The notes under the pieces: generated by a model
The model's input: the letters and a program-made list of their open reading frames with translations, nothing else
Told to the model about the DNA's origin: nothing
Database searches by the model: none
Part shown: one piece after another, positions 42,256 to 55,469 of the stretch
Numbering within the stretch: position 1 is the stretch's first letter
Layout: each line of letters starts with the position of its first letter
Made by a program: the position numbers and the translations under genes
Source of the DNA: Dactylonectria macrodidyma
Taxonomy: Eukaryota > Ascomycota > Sordariomycetes > Hypocreales > Nectriaceae
DNA: 64,000 bases
Assembly (NCBI GenBank): GCA_020744425.1
Contig: JAGMUV010000005.1
Location: 3,224,001-3,288,000, forward strand
Reading direction: 5' to 3'

Positions 42256-45200
42256 TTACTTAACATGACAGACCGGACAGCCTCCTTTCGCCTTGTCTTT
42301 TAACAACCGCGCTCTCATGACCTTTCTGCCGACAGAGTATCGACTCCCTTCCTCGAGCCCGTTCCCGAAATCGATATCAACCTTCCGCCCCCCGTGCAGC
42401 ATTTCCAGCAGGTGGCTGACATGGAATACATGCCCACATGCGTATCCCACCAAAGTTTCCATCTCGTACTCGGTGAAGGGCTCGTAACATCTGGCGCAGT
42501 GGCCTATCTGAGGGACCCGATGGTCATGTTCTGCAGTTGGATGCGATGCGTTCCGTTCTGGATTCTCGGGGTCTGTCGGGACGTCTTTGACCTCCACATC
42601 GATGTGTTCCACAGAGTGCACATCCACTTCAAATTTGATTGCCTTGCACTGCCCAGACCGGAGATCGTTCTGTGCGGCCGCCACTTCACTGCGTAGAACT
42701 CGGGCCACTCCTGAGCTGATGCTGTACTGTATCTCATGCTCCTTCATCATGTGAGTGAGGCCTTCCCTAAGACCTTCAATCTCGAGGCCTTCCGGTATTC
42801 GTCTCACGAGGGTAATTGGGTTAATGGCAGTGCCGACCTGTTCAAGGAGGCCACGAATGAAGCTAGGTTTGTCCATGCTATAGTTCAGGAGGTCCTCCCA
42901 CAAATCAGGATCATCCTGTTCCTTGGCAAACTCGATGGCCTTGCTGACGTTCTTGAGGCGGTCGATGATGAGATACAGAGCCCGTTTCATCTGCCCGGTT
43001 TTCGAGTATAGATAGACAAGTTCATCGTAGTATGAGAACCGCTCGCATTCTTGAACAGCCTAGAAACAGGTGAGCACTTCCTCCCACGTAATATCACCGC
43101 CGGCTAACAAACCTTCTCGAAAGTGTATGAGATAGAAATCTTCAGGAATTGCATGAGCAGCGTCCTGTCGTAAGTCGCGAACAAGTGAACGGCCAGGTCG
43201 GCGAAGCTGTCTACCAGGGACTGGCTGTCCATGACTAGGCGGTCCACATTCTCTCCCGTGTGTTCCCTGATACCCTCGCCCTTCCAAAGACCACGGAAGT
43301 AGAAGTAGATGTAGAGTCGCAGCTCTTGCGCCAGCAGCTGTTCTACGACAACTTCTGGTCGCAAGAGACCATGCTGTGCCTCATCAACCAGTAGTGTAAT
43401 GGCTTCAGATGTGGCGTGCTCAAGATCGCTCTCGGCCATCTGACCCACGTCCTCTGGTGACACCCTGAGTCCGATGAAGCTGGGGATGTCGTCTGCGACA
43501 GCATCGGCAAGGTGGTTGTCTCTGATCAAGCGGAAGGCCGAGTCTGCATCATGGAGCTTGATGTAGCACTTCAGTGCCTCTCGCTGACGCCCGTTGGCTT
43601 CATGAAGCTTTGACAAGCCTTCCATGACGATCCGCCAGTCCCGGCCCTTCTCTCCTTCGTCAATACTGTCTTCACGCACATCGCGATACTTGAGCTGGTT
43701 CTCCAAGGCAGTAGTGACGGTTTTTGTATCGAAAAGATCTGTAGTCCATCGCTCGAGTAATTCCCTAAATCTTGGCTTGTCAGTTTGGAGATAGTGTCCC
43801 AGCACAACTTCGTAAATGGTTGTAGGGAGCGGAGGGCGCATCGGCTCTGTTGGAATGTGATTCGTAATTTCGTCGAATCGTTTGGCGCCCGCGAAGGTCC
43901 AAACCCATTTCTCCCACCTGTCGGGAGTCGTGAGCACCTTGCCACAGACTTGACCAGCTGAGATCCAGTCGTTTCCTTCGATGAGCTCTTGAATCCAAAG
44001 CTCTCCAATCCGTCTCTTCTCTTTCTCGACTGAGGAGTGCACATTTCTGGGTGTTGAGTCTGCAATAGACTCATCGTCAAAAAAGTCTTCAGTACTCTCT
44101 TGTGCCTTTGATGGAGCTTGAGGGCCTGCGTCGCTAGTTTTCTCAACCGATGTCACGATTTCGGGGTGTTCATCGAGCAACTCCCAAGCGCGTTGATACT
44201 GCTGGCGCTCCAAGAGCCATCCTAAATGGTCTCCTAGGTCCCTTCGTGTTGCAAGAATGCAGTCGTACGGGCTATGAATAAACACCTTGACTCCTGGCTT
44301 GACTAGGCCGGCATGAACCGAAGGCACACCGCTTCTGCTAGTGCTAGGCCTGATGGTTCCAGTGATGCTACCTGTCCTCATGCTTGAGGTTGCGTCATCG
44401 CCACTCTCTCTGCTCTGAATGCTTGCTCCCGAGCTGAAGAGCGACCTAGGATTAATCGCCGCGTTCCACATATCGGAGCCTAAGCCTGCGAGGGCTTCAA
44501 GCGCTCCTTTAGTTGAAGCAACGGCAGAAGCAGCGTTGCGTGCGGGCAACACTCCCAGATGGTAATCGCCTGATGTCAGTCTCTCATAGCGACTGACACT
44601 GAGTCCATCCTTGTCAGCTTCGGCTTGCGAATTTAGGTCGATGAGTCGTAGTTCGGGGGGTTGATTATTTTGTCGACGGCGGAGACCGCCTGATGGTTGG
44701 CTTCCAGTTGATGCTGTCGAATGTTGGGACTTATGAGTTTTGGCTGGCGATGGTTGAAGAATATCTACTCCTTCTTCTTCTTCGTCATCGTCGTCGTCGT
44801 CGGGCAAACAATATGCAAGTACAAGCAATAAGTTCTGGGTATATAAGGAAATGCCGGAAATGATGCAATCCATGCGGAGACTGGGAAATGTTAGCTTGTC
44901 AGTCGATAACACTTGAGAAGACAACTCACATTTTCACAATTTCAGCCCGTCCGATGGTCTTCTCTCCAACGTGCCTTCCAACGCCAACGCCTCCAGGATG
45001 AACATGGATGATCCAAATTGTACCTCCCCAGCCCACGAGAAGTCGCTCAACGCTCTTCTTCCCCAACACAGCCTGCTCTCTCAACTTCTCGGTGGCTGGT
45101 GAGAGGGCCTTGTCAAAGGGGCCTTGTTCAGATTCGTCTGATTCAACAGCCTGCTCATCAATCCATTCTACACGACCTTTCCACACACTAGCCATGGTAT

Positions 45201-46615
45201 CCCATTCATCAGTCTGCGGCCGGTCAATATGGCCTATGCGCTTCCATGCATCATCCGTGTCGGCGCTCTCAAGATGGAGCTTTGACCGCATTATCTTGAT
45301 GCCATGTTCGTTCAGCCACACAACATATTTTCCAGATAAAGACCACTTGATGGTGCTGATTATTCCTTCGCCGGAGTGAAGAATAGTGTCTTTCCCTGTG
45401 TTGGTCCCGATGCCCATACTACCAAGCCAACCCGATGCTGCGGCAGTAGCACTGCCGGTTGTTGTAGAAGTGCTTCTACCAGGACCACCACCGACAGTGA
45501 GGATGAGCTGGCCAGCCGTTCCACCAGACAGATATGTTCTGTCTGTTCTATATTCGGGCGATAGCGCCACTGTCTGGACAGGTCTGGCAAAGTTCCGTAG
45601 TTGCACATCCTTCATATCGACGAGGGACTGCACGCAAATATTGCCATCCATCGACGACGTTGCGACAAAGATGTCATTTGATGGTATTCTGGGGATCTGA
45701 GTGCGTTCGCGAGCTTTCCTCGATGCCGCAGCTGGAGATGACTCGGATGGCCGAGGTGCTGCACTGCTTGAAGCCGCAGGTCGCGGTGAAGCTTCTGGTT
45801 TATCGGTCGGTAGTGGAGGTGGGAAAGGAGAGATGGATATGCTGGTAACCGAGGCGGAATGGGCATGATAGACTCGTAGAGATTGGAAAGTTGGAAGCTG
45901 AATTACGTGCTGGAATCCAGGTTAGGCAATGACAGGCCGGGTGATGGAGGAAAGACTTACAATGTTGCCATTGTGGGATCCGACAATCTACAAGGTGGTT
46001 AGCATGGCAGCGCGGCTAGGGGTTTCGAGTAGGTCTAACCATTTTATCGCCAGCAACAAGAAATGCACTGGTAGCATCGCCGTTGCGGTATAGAGGCCCG
46101 AGATGTTGCGTGAGGCGAGCGTACTTGAGCCTCGGCTCGTCGTCCTCGTCATCGTCGTCTTCTTCGTCTTCTTCTTCTTCTTCTTCTTCTTCCCCGTCAT
46201 CATCTTCCTCCTCTTCCTCGTCGTCTTCTTCATCTTCTTCCTCTCCATGGTTTCCCTCGTCCTCGATTTCATCATCAACTCCTTCCGCTACTCCGCTTGC
46301 CTTCTTCTTTCCCTTCTCCTCCTCGCTCCTGTCAACCGCGCCAGCTGCACCATCTCCACCGCCCAGAGGCTCTCTCTGGGCGTCACCCCCGTTCTCTATC
46401 ACTTTCTCCTCGCTTTTATCATTTTTGTCCGCTTTGATGATGGGGTCTGGCGTTGAGACGTCCGGAACGGTCGTGTCTGGCGCATCGTGGTCGGGCGTCT
46501 CGCCTTCGTCCTCGGAGAACGTGATGGGTTCTTCGCGTGGTAGCTTGGGTTGGGATGGAGGCGATTCGAGCTGGTGCCCTTGCGTATCGCCGGGGTTTAG
46601 CGACTGGTCTGTCAT
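42256..46615 (-). CDS. vps41: VPS41, HOPS complex subunit, 1384 residues
   Basis: Five exons: 46615-46040, 45987-45961 (only 27 nt), 45909-44930, 44880-43113 and 43059-42256, with introns of 49-53 nt. All junctions keep the frame; exon 2 encodes the WD-repeat piece IVGSHNGNI. VPS41 is the HOPS subunit that tethers vesicles at the vacuole in fusion and AP-3 traffic. The order is an N-terminal acidic low-complexity region (residues ~110-165, almost only Glu and Asp), a WD40 propeller with a Ser/Pro/Ala-rich insert, a clathrin-heavy-chain-type helical repeat, and a C-terminal RING-like zinc finger (CARCYEPF near residue 1310; CGHVFH; GGCPVCHVK at the end). The protein is longer than usual because of the acidic region and inserts. 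The start follows a divergent promoter with APC1. Confidence 0.93.
46150..46250. repeat. CTT/CTC-rich low-complexity tract inside VPS41 exon 1
   Basis: The plus strand is a run of CTT, CTC and GTC triplets. On the coding (minus) strand it gives an acidic run of Glu and Asp, broken by only a few other residues. The mirrored plus-strand ORF of Ser codons is an artefact of the same repeat. Confidence 0.85.
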
Positions 46616-47025
46616 TGCACCAGCTGCATTGAGGTCATGCTGGGGAATCTGACAGCCGGGGGTGCGATGATGTCGAGATTGAAGATGATTCAGGTACCCG
46701 CGCTCGAGCTATGACAGCTCCAAGTGTGGCGCGCCTGAGGTACCTGCAGCTACGTCACGAGCCCAGCTCCGCACGCCTCAATGCCCAGCATCCACTATCA
46801 ACGGCTCCCGCCTAAAGCGCGTGAGCCCCACCATCCATCCCACTACAACTAAACGTACAAACCGAAGCGCGTCCACTCGCGGCACAAGCAGCTCCCAGCG
46901 TCACGGCCCAGCCATTTAGCACCCGACGATATACGAATCTATCTTCCAGGCGCGACGGATTGATAGCGGAATCCCTTAGACGATCGTCTGTCGCTCTACA
47001 AGCGGCTTATGGCGCCCACTGGAAC
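46616..47025. promoter_or_regulatory. Shared divergent promoter of VPS41 and APC1
   Basis: Only 410 bp separate the two start codons, so both promoters must lie here or overlap. A GGTACC-containing palindrome-like pair (CAGGTACC at about 46,690 and GAGGTACC at about 46,737) is present. No factor can be named. Confidence 0.45.
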
Positions 47026-50000
47026 ATGGCGTCGGTGAAGTCCCTGGGGCTCCATCAGCCAGCAGGGCTTCAGCATGCCGTCGACGAACAATTGCTTCCC
47101 GCGAACCCACCACCGGCCTCTTATGTCTGGGATATTGAAACAGACGAGAGGGAGGAGGGTGGGATCGAGGACGAGCTTCTCACAACCGAACGCTGTGTCG
47201 TCTGGTGCCGAGGAGGCATCTTCCGAAAGACGTTCAAGTTCGACCTCGAAAAGGAACCGATCACGCAGGCCTTGCTAGCATATTTTCCAGCTTCCGAAGA
47301 TGATGACACCGAAAATAGCGATGTGACCATAAAGCCAGGTCCCTTTCCAGTGCTTTCGAAAGCCTTGGTTGTCTTCCTCAAGACCCAGGCACACATATAC
47401 TTCCTCGCCGGAACCAACCACATCGTTCACATGCCATTTGAAGTCGAGTCGGCTTTCGCAGGTCCCGTGGGCGTCATCATCCAACGGAAACAGCGAACTG
47501 AGAGCGTAGCGCCAATTTCTTTCAAGTTCCCTCGAGTGCCACCAAACTCCTTCGTCTCATCGCAGCTCACGGCCTTCAACAGCTCACAACAAGCCGCATT
47601 TTCTGTCGAGGGTCTTAACAAGCCGAAAGGGCTTCAACTTAAATTAAATTCAACCCTGGATAACTTTTGGGAAGCGCCGTTGGAGCAGCCTGCTTCACGA
47701 TGGCCAAGACTCGTCTCGCTTACGGACCCCTTGATGGAACTCGGCTTGGTTGTAACCGACCAGGAGCCACAGAAAACGAATGGATTGAGAAGAAATGCGT
47801 TTAAGAAACCACCTTTTCTTGACCCAGCCGAAGAGATGCTTCATATCGAAGAGATCAAGATGCCAGGCGCGTCAGGCCAAGACCTACACCAGCCATTCAT
47901 AATCGGAATTACCATCAATCGCGAAACAAGTTCCTACAACGTCTGGCGCCTTACTTACTTGAAGCATGAGGACCCTTTTGTCGGTCGACAAAAGAATGCC
48001 AAGGCAAAAGCTGCGCGGCGACGTAGCTCGATGCAGCCAGGCTTTGCCAGCGGCCCTTCCACTCCTGTTCAGCCCAACCTCCGAGAAAGCTTCGGGGCAC
48101 CGCTCCCTGGAAAGCGGCAGAGAAAGAGCGAGAAGTTTGAGAAGCCCCTAGATTTGGTCTCGTCATTAGAACAGCAGGACAAAGACGGTGCCGGTGCTAA
48201 CCGAAGGAGTTCTCGTCGCGTCAGCTCCATGCTGGCAAGAGCAGATCTCTCTGCGTCTCACGAAAGATCGGTATTTGCTGACCAGCCATTACTGGCTGGC
48301 CATGCCGGATCCAAAAGGCACGATTCACAGGGAAGCCACCATGCCCGACTCAGCGCCAATTACAACCATCAGATTCATCCTAGTTTGAGCAGTCTGTTAG
48401 AGGCACCCCTTGACGTCGGGCTAGACGAGGGCTTCCACAACATGGGGCTTGACGACCACGACTTTGATGGTTTACAACACGAGATTGTCTTTACCAAACT
48501 CACCACTGTACCCATGGACAACTCCAATGTTCGATATTCCACCTCCGACCAGCCAGCCCGCAATCAGTCCAAGGTCTTCGTTCTTACCGCGCCTCCATTC
48601 GCAATCGACGAATACAACCGAGGCCAAATCTTGATCGGAATTCAAGATGCAGCTGAAAAGCGACTCCAACTGATCACACTAGGCTTGGGTATCCAGCACA
48701 AACTCGACCTCGCTGCCAAGGCTGCAAGAAAGGACACAGCAGAAGACCCTATCGTGTCGGTATCGGTAATAGACCTCCGGCGTGCGCAGAACGTGGTCGA
48801 TTCATGCAAGTTGATTGATGGAGATCAATCCGCCATTCTCATCCTTTCGGAATCCATGGATGGGCGACATGAGCTAAGCACACAAGCACCGTGGAGCGAA
48901 CTTACTAAAATCTCCCTGCCACTTCTGTTCGTTGACAACACGAGGAGCCTGCAGTTCCGTGGAAGAGTCATCGACCGTGATGTCAAACAACGCAAGTCAG
49001 AGATTATTGATCTCAGTAAGGGAAGCATAGTTGGTGTCCGCCACCCAAGGCAGAGGGGCGTTATCGATGTCGTAGATGCTGAGGGTCGACTTCATCAACT
49101 CCGAATCCAACTTCAACCAAAATCTCCTCAGGCTCGCAAGGTCTTGGACGTTTGTCGAAGCATCCTTCCTCATGCATTAGGGGAACGAATCTCCACGGGA
49201 TGGCTTCATTGCATGCAATGGGTGGTGGGTCAAGACGAACTGACTGCCAATAAAGAATGGTCGGCTGTGGTCACACTCCTGCTTTCCTTCTTTCTCAACC
49301 TTGGTCGAGCGGATGCCAACCCCCTCCCAACAACCCGGCTCCCTGTACGTAAGAGGAGGCCTGCCTCTGGCTCCTTTAGATCCATTCGAGAGTCAGAGGA
49401 TTGGAAAGCGCTGGAGGCTGGCGAAACGTCTAATTCTTTAGGTTTCCCGACTTGGATGATGAATAGGGGTTGGGAGTGGGCTCTGGATGAAGATGTAGAT
49501 GATGCTATGTCTCCACAAGGGGAGTCTGGTTTCTCTCCAAAGTTCATCTCGCGGCACATTGCATTTGCCAAGGAATATATAGCGACTCCTCTTGGCGAGG
49601 CAGCATTTGGGCCGTTGGGATACATGCCAACAGCCCTAAATAAGGCCTCTGAAAGCCGGAGGAAGGCTGCGGTCGACGTGTTCATGGGTCTTCATCTGCT
49701 GCTCGAGGAAGAGAAGTTGGATATCATGACACCCGAGTTCACTTCACCCGGTCGAGCTGATCTGCGGGTTGTGTTGTGTCAAATTGCCAGATGGCTGCGA
49801 TGGCAGAACTTTTCTTCCATCTACGAACTGGGAATTCAAGAAGATATCGACCAGCGTCACGACTCCGGTATGGCCTATTTTCTAAGTCGTTGCGGGAAGC
49901 TAACAGCTTGCTAGATTTGAGTCTGAAGCCAGCAATCCCCCAACCACCTGTACGGCCGGACGTCCTTGAATGGATTCAGGCTCGTCTTGTTGGCGATCGA

Positions 50001-52962
50001 AAAGTGCACCATCTCACCCCTGCCGACATATACTACGCCAGCACCCGGCTATCTGAAACCGAAAAGTCGCAAGACAAGCGATGGGAGGCCACACTGCCCA
50101 GGACTCTCATGTTCAAACAGTTTTTCAGGTTCATCAAACCAAGCACAACCGCTCCTCAAATGGTCGAGGCAATGCGGGATTCCGGAATAACGCCTTTCGT
50201 GCTTGACACTCTACCAGAAGCTGTGCTCATACCTCTTCAAGATGCGATATCGTTATGCCAGCCGCGTCCTCCATCATCTTGGTCTAAGGAACTCCTTGAG
50301 CTGGTCAATCGCAGCGATATTAATCTGATCCTTACCCCTGGGAAGCGGCCGAAGCCAACAACCTCAAAGATTTTGGTAAGATTTCTTGTCTCGGTGAGAA
50401 GCACAATTTGTTAACCATGTTGACTAGACTCCAACACATTCTGCAACTTGGGACTTCAAATTGCTCTGCCAAAGCGTCGAAGAAACAAACAACGTCGGTT
50501 ATGACGAAGGTGAGGGAACTGAGCGACAAGCCGTCATTCGCACCCTCTTCAAAGATGATCGTCGTTTGAATGAGGCGCAAGACCTACTTTCAACACACAA
50601 AGCAAGATTGGTCCGACTCGACCACAACCCAAGTTGGCCTGAGAGCGAATACCTTGAGAAGCAAAAGGAACTGGTATCACGAATTGCTACCGGGACGCTA
50701 GCCATCCCAGCAGGACGAGCGCTACTGTACTACAGCCTGCGGTTCCCGCTAATAACCCAGAAATTCCACATCAGCGGATTCAACCTTAACTGTATTGTAA
50801 AGCCAACGAACGTCACCGTAGGGGTAGACAAGTCCCTTTTCACAGAAGAGAAGGTGTGCTGGGGATTCTTTCACCAAGGCGTTGCCGCAGGTCTTGCAAT
50901 CTCCCCCCAGGCCAAGGGCATCGATACGTCTTGGATCTTGTACAACAAGCCGGGACAAGAACTCAACAATCGACATGCCGGATTTCTTCTTGCCCTTGGT
51001 CTGAACGGCCACTTGAAGGACGTCGCGAAATGGGTTGCGTTCAAGTATCTCACGCCTAAGCATACCATGACATCAATTGGTCTTTTGTTAGGTCTCGCGG
51101 CTTCATATATGGGCACAATGGACTCCCTCATCACCCGCCTCCTTTCAGTCCATGCCACTCGAATGCTGCCAAGGGGTGCAGCTGAGTTGAATCTATCGCC
51201 GCTGACACAGACCTCGGGCATAATGGGCATCGGGTTGCTGTACGCGAATAGCCAACACCGCCGCATGAGCGAAATCATGCTCTCCGAGATTGAGCACATT
51301 GATGAAGAGGACGAGGAGGAGCCCCTAAGATCTGAGTGCTACCGCCTGGCTGCTGGGTTCGCGCTCGGCTTCATCAATCTGGGCAAGGGCAACGACTTGA
51401 AGGGCCTGCACGACATGAGGTTGACTGAGAAGCTCATCACTCATGCAACAGCAACGAAAAATGTCGAGATCGTCCACGTGCTGGACCGTGCCGCTGCGGG
51501 CGCAGTCATGGCCATTACACTCATATACATGAAGTCCGAGGATCAGATTGTGGCACGCAAGATCGATGTCCCCGACTCGGTCCTACAATTTGACTATGTC
51601 CGCCCTGACATTCTCATGTTGCGGACCATCGCCAAGAACTTGATTCTTTGGTCCAAGATTGAGCCAACGTTTGCTTGGATTCACAAGAGCCTCCCAGCTA
51701 CCTACCGGCATCGCTATAAACTTCACGGGACGACAAAACTACGATCTACGGATCTTCCTTTTTTCAGCATTGTAGCAGGCCTCTGCTTCGCCACCGCTCT
51801 CCGATTTTCGGGCAGCGCCTCTCCCAAAGTCCGGGATCTGCTGCTACATTACCTTGACCAGTTTATGCGAATCACCCAGCTTCCATCCTCGTCCAGCACT
51901 CACCCAGAAGGTCGTGCCCCCTACGATGAAGAGCTAGCCAGGACTAATGCTCGCATGTGTCAGGACATTGTGGCCTTGTCCGCCTCTATTGTGATGGCTG
52001 GTACTGGCGACATACCTGTTCTCCGACGCCTTCGTGCACTGCACGGCCGTGATGACGCAGACACTCCTTACGGGTCTCACCTCGCGGCTCACCTGGCAGT
52101 TGGTGCTCTGTTCTTGGGATGTGGCACAACGACCTTTGGATCGAGTGAGATGGCGATTGCTGCTTTGCTGGTGTCTTTCTACCCCATCTTCCCGACGAAT
52201 GTAATGGACAATCGTGCGCACCTCCAGGCGCTTCGGCATTTTTGGGTCCTGGCCACCGAGCAGCGTTGTCTCGTCACCAAAGATGTTCTTACAGGACAGC
52301 CCGTTTCCGTCCCCATCCAGATCAAGATGCAGAGCAACACATCAACTGAACCCGTGCTCAACCGCACCGCCCCATGTATTCTCCCACCCCTCGACCAGAT
52401 CTCCAGCCTCTCGACGGCATGCGGTCCCCAGTTCTGGGACGTAGAGCTGGACTTTTCCAGCCACAAGATCAGAACCGCCTTTGAAGAGACACAGAGCCTC
52501 TACCTTCGGAGGCGCCCACCACGAGAAGGCGCCTTTGCATCCACGCTCCGAGCCCTGGGCAGCGACGACAAGGGCAAGGAGCCCCTCGAATGGGTCTTTG
52601 AGCTTGAACACCTGCGCGGCATCAGTTATGCCGAGCGGGCCGTCGTGCTCGAACGCGGCGACGAATCCCAGCAGACGGGCAGTGCTGTTGATGCTCGTCT
52701 GGAGATGGAGAAGGGTATAACTGACGCAACTGACCGAGAGCGTCTCGAGGGCGCTCGCCTACTCTTCGAATGGGGCAGCGTGCGCGACCGCCTCGTCCAG
52801 TCCAACGTCTATGACAGCCAGGAAACCATTGACGCGCGCGCCTACCAGTCGTTCGCTGAAGACTCAGCAGAGAAGGATGATGATATGTGGTGGATGCGGG
52901 ACAGCGTCATCGAGGGCCTCAAGGGTAAAGTGTGGCTAGCTGGCCGCGAGGGTGAGCAGTAG
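47026..52962 (+). CDS. apc1: Anaphase-promoting complex subunit 1 (APC1/BimE), 1945 residues
   Basis: Three exons: 47026-49867, 49915-50375 and 50428-52962, with introns of 47 and 52 nt that both join in frame. APC1 is the largest scaffold subunit of the APC/C ubiquitin ligase, which drives exit from mitosis; the Aspergillus orthologue is bimE, and length near 2000 is usual. The N-terminal half (ASVKSLGLHQPAGLQ, VWDIETDE) is the WD40-like propeller with a long disordered basic insert (about residues 320-470). The second half contains PC (proteasome/cyclosome) repeats from about residue 1280, such as HAGFLLALGLNGHLKDVAKW and SIGLLLGLAASYMGTMDSLI. I chose the ATG at 47026 over one 22 codons upstream because the conserved N-terminus starts there. 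The gene is intact. Confidence 0.95.
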
Positions 52963-53597
52963 GAGCTTGTCTGCGGGATGCATAGTCTGGCGTTGGGGCG
53001 ATGGGATTGATCATGACGGGAGCGAAAAAGACGGGGGAAACAGGAGGGAAAGCCTGGCGTGTAAAACAAGACAATGGGTTTACGAGCCATGACATAACGG
53101 AATATACAAGACTAATCGGGGTGTCTCTCCCTCTTCATCATCATGCTGGCCATGTACAACTGTCGTGGAGGAATCCTCACAGTATGGAAACAAACCTCAC
53201 TATGGAAACAGGGCTGTAAGGCGAATAGATCATGTGGTTCAACAATCACGTAAATTCCATTATCCCCCCCTTTGCCTCTTCCCTTTTCCGAGAACGCCAT
53301 GCAATGCAAACCGCATCACTGGGGATATACAGGGCTTCTATCCGCCACTATTTGTGCCCTTTGAGCCGCGCTGCTTTCGCCCGTCCCTGTTCCCCACTCG
53401 TCTCTGCTTCCTGCTGTTACCGACATCATCGTCGTTTATCAGTCTCCCAAATTCGCAAGAGAAGCGCGCAGCCTTAAGCAGCGGAGGCGCCATCATCCGG
53501 CGGAGAGCTCACCAAAGGCCCTCACCAGATGGATTGCGTTGCCCCAGTCGAGTTGCCATAAAAACACTCATCGTGCCCTTCAAGCGCCAGCCGAGCT
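52963..53597. other. Convergent intergenic region
   Basis: About 630 bp lie between the APC1 and eIF3e stop codons. ORFs here are short and overlap. No feature beyond two 3' untranslated regions is seen. Confidence 0.45.
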
Positions 53598-55004
53598 TTA
53601 TTTCGAAACGGCAGCGTTCAGGACCTGTGTCCTGAAGAAACCACCCTTGGTCTTCTCAATCACCTGCTGGTAGACGTTGTTGGGAGGGTGGTTCATCACC
53701 ACAGTGCCGTCTTGGCTGTCGATCTTGGCGTCCAACCGGGTCTCTCGGATCAGGTTGACGATCCACTTCTCGCCATCGTCGGGGTTCAGGCCGAGCTTGG
53801 CGCTCAGATCCCGGATGTTCATGCGGCTGAAGATCTTGCAGTAGCTCTCGCAGATGAGGTGTCGGGCAGCCTCGACAAAGAGATCGGCAGAGGAAGCGAG
53901 GAAGAAGTCGCTGCGGCAGACCTCTTCGGCGAGGTGGAGAGCCTCGCGGGCGGCGTTGAAGTCGTGGGCGATGTAGAGGGCGTTCACGAACTGCGTGATG
54001 GGGTCGGTGTACTCATAGGCCTCCTGGCGGACATATCGGATAACATCCTTCATCTGCTTCTGCTGGAGGGAGCTGTTGCGGGCGCGGGTGCGGCCGGTGA
54101 TGACGGCGGCAATCAGATATCGCAGAATCCAGGGGCAGGAGGTCTGTATGGTGTTGATGTAGGCGGCGGAGAAAAACATCTCCAGGATGGGCTCTCGGGC
54201 ACCCTCGAAGTTGAAGAGGGGGAAGAGGGACCAGTGGACCAGCATGGTTCGGTGGTCGAGCTGGGCACGGGGGTTGTTGAACAACTTAGTGTCGATGCTT
54301 TCTCGGACATTCTTAAGCTCGTCTACGGCGGACTCCCAGTTGGTCTGAAGGATCTCGGAGGCCAGCTTGCCCCAGGTTGCGGCCGCGACCTTGTCGTTAT
54401 CGGTCGACAGCACTCGGAACTGGTAGAGCATGTCGGCGGCCGGTTCGTACTGGCCGCATCGGAACTGGAACTGACCGAAGTCGTAGAGGGCGTTGACCAT
54501 CTCGATGGTGACCTAGATTATAAATTGTGCCCCGGTCAGTGACACGGCCCAAACGTCCATTTTGCGGGCTTGTGGGCGCGCGGGACTCGATTCACTTACG
54601 CCGTGCTGGTTCTTGAGGAACTCCAAGTTGGCAACCTTGTCGCTTCGGAGCCCGTTGACGACCTCATCCTGGGTGAGGAGGTCCGCAATCTGGGCGGTGG
54701 CCTGCTCGTACTTCTCCAGCTGCGACAACACTTCCTGCCTCTTCTTGGTGTACTCCGCGGGGGGGTCCTCGACGCCGTGGAGTTCACAGTACAGTGTGGC
54801 GACGTAGTCGGTCATGTTGGTGTCCTCGAGCAGCTTGATTTTTCCGGACAGGATCTGCTTGGCCTTGGCGTCGTCGCCGCTCTTGTCGGCCTGCTGCTCC
54901 TCGAACTGGATCAGCGGGAAGAGCAGGTGTCGGCTCAGGTGCGGTGCGATCTTGGGCATAATGGACGAGCTGTCGGCCCCAAGGCCGGAGAGAACTTCTT
55001 CCAT
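53598..55004 (-). CDS. INT6: Translation initiation factor eIF3 subunit e (INT6)
   Basis: Two exons, 55004-54600 and 54512-53598; the intron is 87 nt (GTAAGT...CTAG) and the protein 439 residues, the normal length. eIF3e is part of the eIF3 complex that recruits the 40S subunit and mRNA; it is missing from S. cerevisiae but kept in filamentous fungi. The N-terminus has [20 protein letters not shown]. Further motifs are [18 protein letters not shown] before the intron and [20 protein letters not shown] just after it, then the helical region [12 protein letters not shown]. The PCI/winged-helix domain occupies about residues 250-410, ending in [15 protein letters not shown]. The start is fixed by a Kozak-like GCCCACCATGG; nine bases upstream the frame has only a TTG. 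Confidence 0.95.
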
Positions 55005-55469
55005 GGTGGGCAAATATCAGATTCGGACCGGGTTCGACGGAGGAGGCTTGCGTCACAAAAAGGGTCGTCAGAGGTCGTCGAGGCAAAAGGACTCGTCGCG
55101 AGGGTTAAGACGCAGGGCGAAGCGAAGCCGTGATTAGATGGAGGGGCAGATTTTTGGTGAATTTCGCCAATCCACAAGTGGTGTGGGGTTTGGCCTGGGC
55201 CCGGGGATTTTCCGCCTCTTCAAAGGTCAATGTCATGTGATCCCCGAGGTTTTCCAAAGAGAGCTTCAACTTGGAGAGCTCCAGAGAGTGAAGGTAAGCG
55301 TGCGACGGTTCCAGTTTTGTCCCTCACGAGATCAATTGAGTGCTCCCTCTCCTGCTCTTTGTGACTTTCTTTCACAAAGCTGGTTTTATTTACACCCGCC
55401 TCAATTGCACGGCTAGCTAGACCTTCTCACGCTACGACATTTCGTATCTCTCGACTCTCAATTCCCACA
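55005..55469. promoter_or_regulatory. Shared divergent promoter of eIF3e and mL49
   Basis: 465 bp separate the two start codons of translation-related genes (cytosolic initiation factor and mitochondrial ribosomal protein). Both promoters lie here. A pyrimidine-rich stretch precedes the mL49 start. No named factor site is supported. Confidence 0.45.

Noticed and set aside
46083..46652. Ser-rich plus-strand ORF over the start of VPS41
   Set aside because: It is antisense to the Glu/Asp run of VPS41 exon 1 and has no content of its own.
49868..49914. Reading APC1 as two separate genes (stop near 49,914)
   Set aside because: A 47-nt GT-AG intron with a CTAAC branch site removes the stop and the second part continues the APC1 family sequence.
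53688..54542. 284-residue plus-strand ORF antisense to eIF3e
   Set aside because: It is a long open shadow of a strongly codon-biased gene; the composition is Gly/Val/Asp-rich without motifs.
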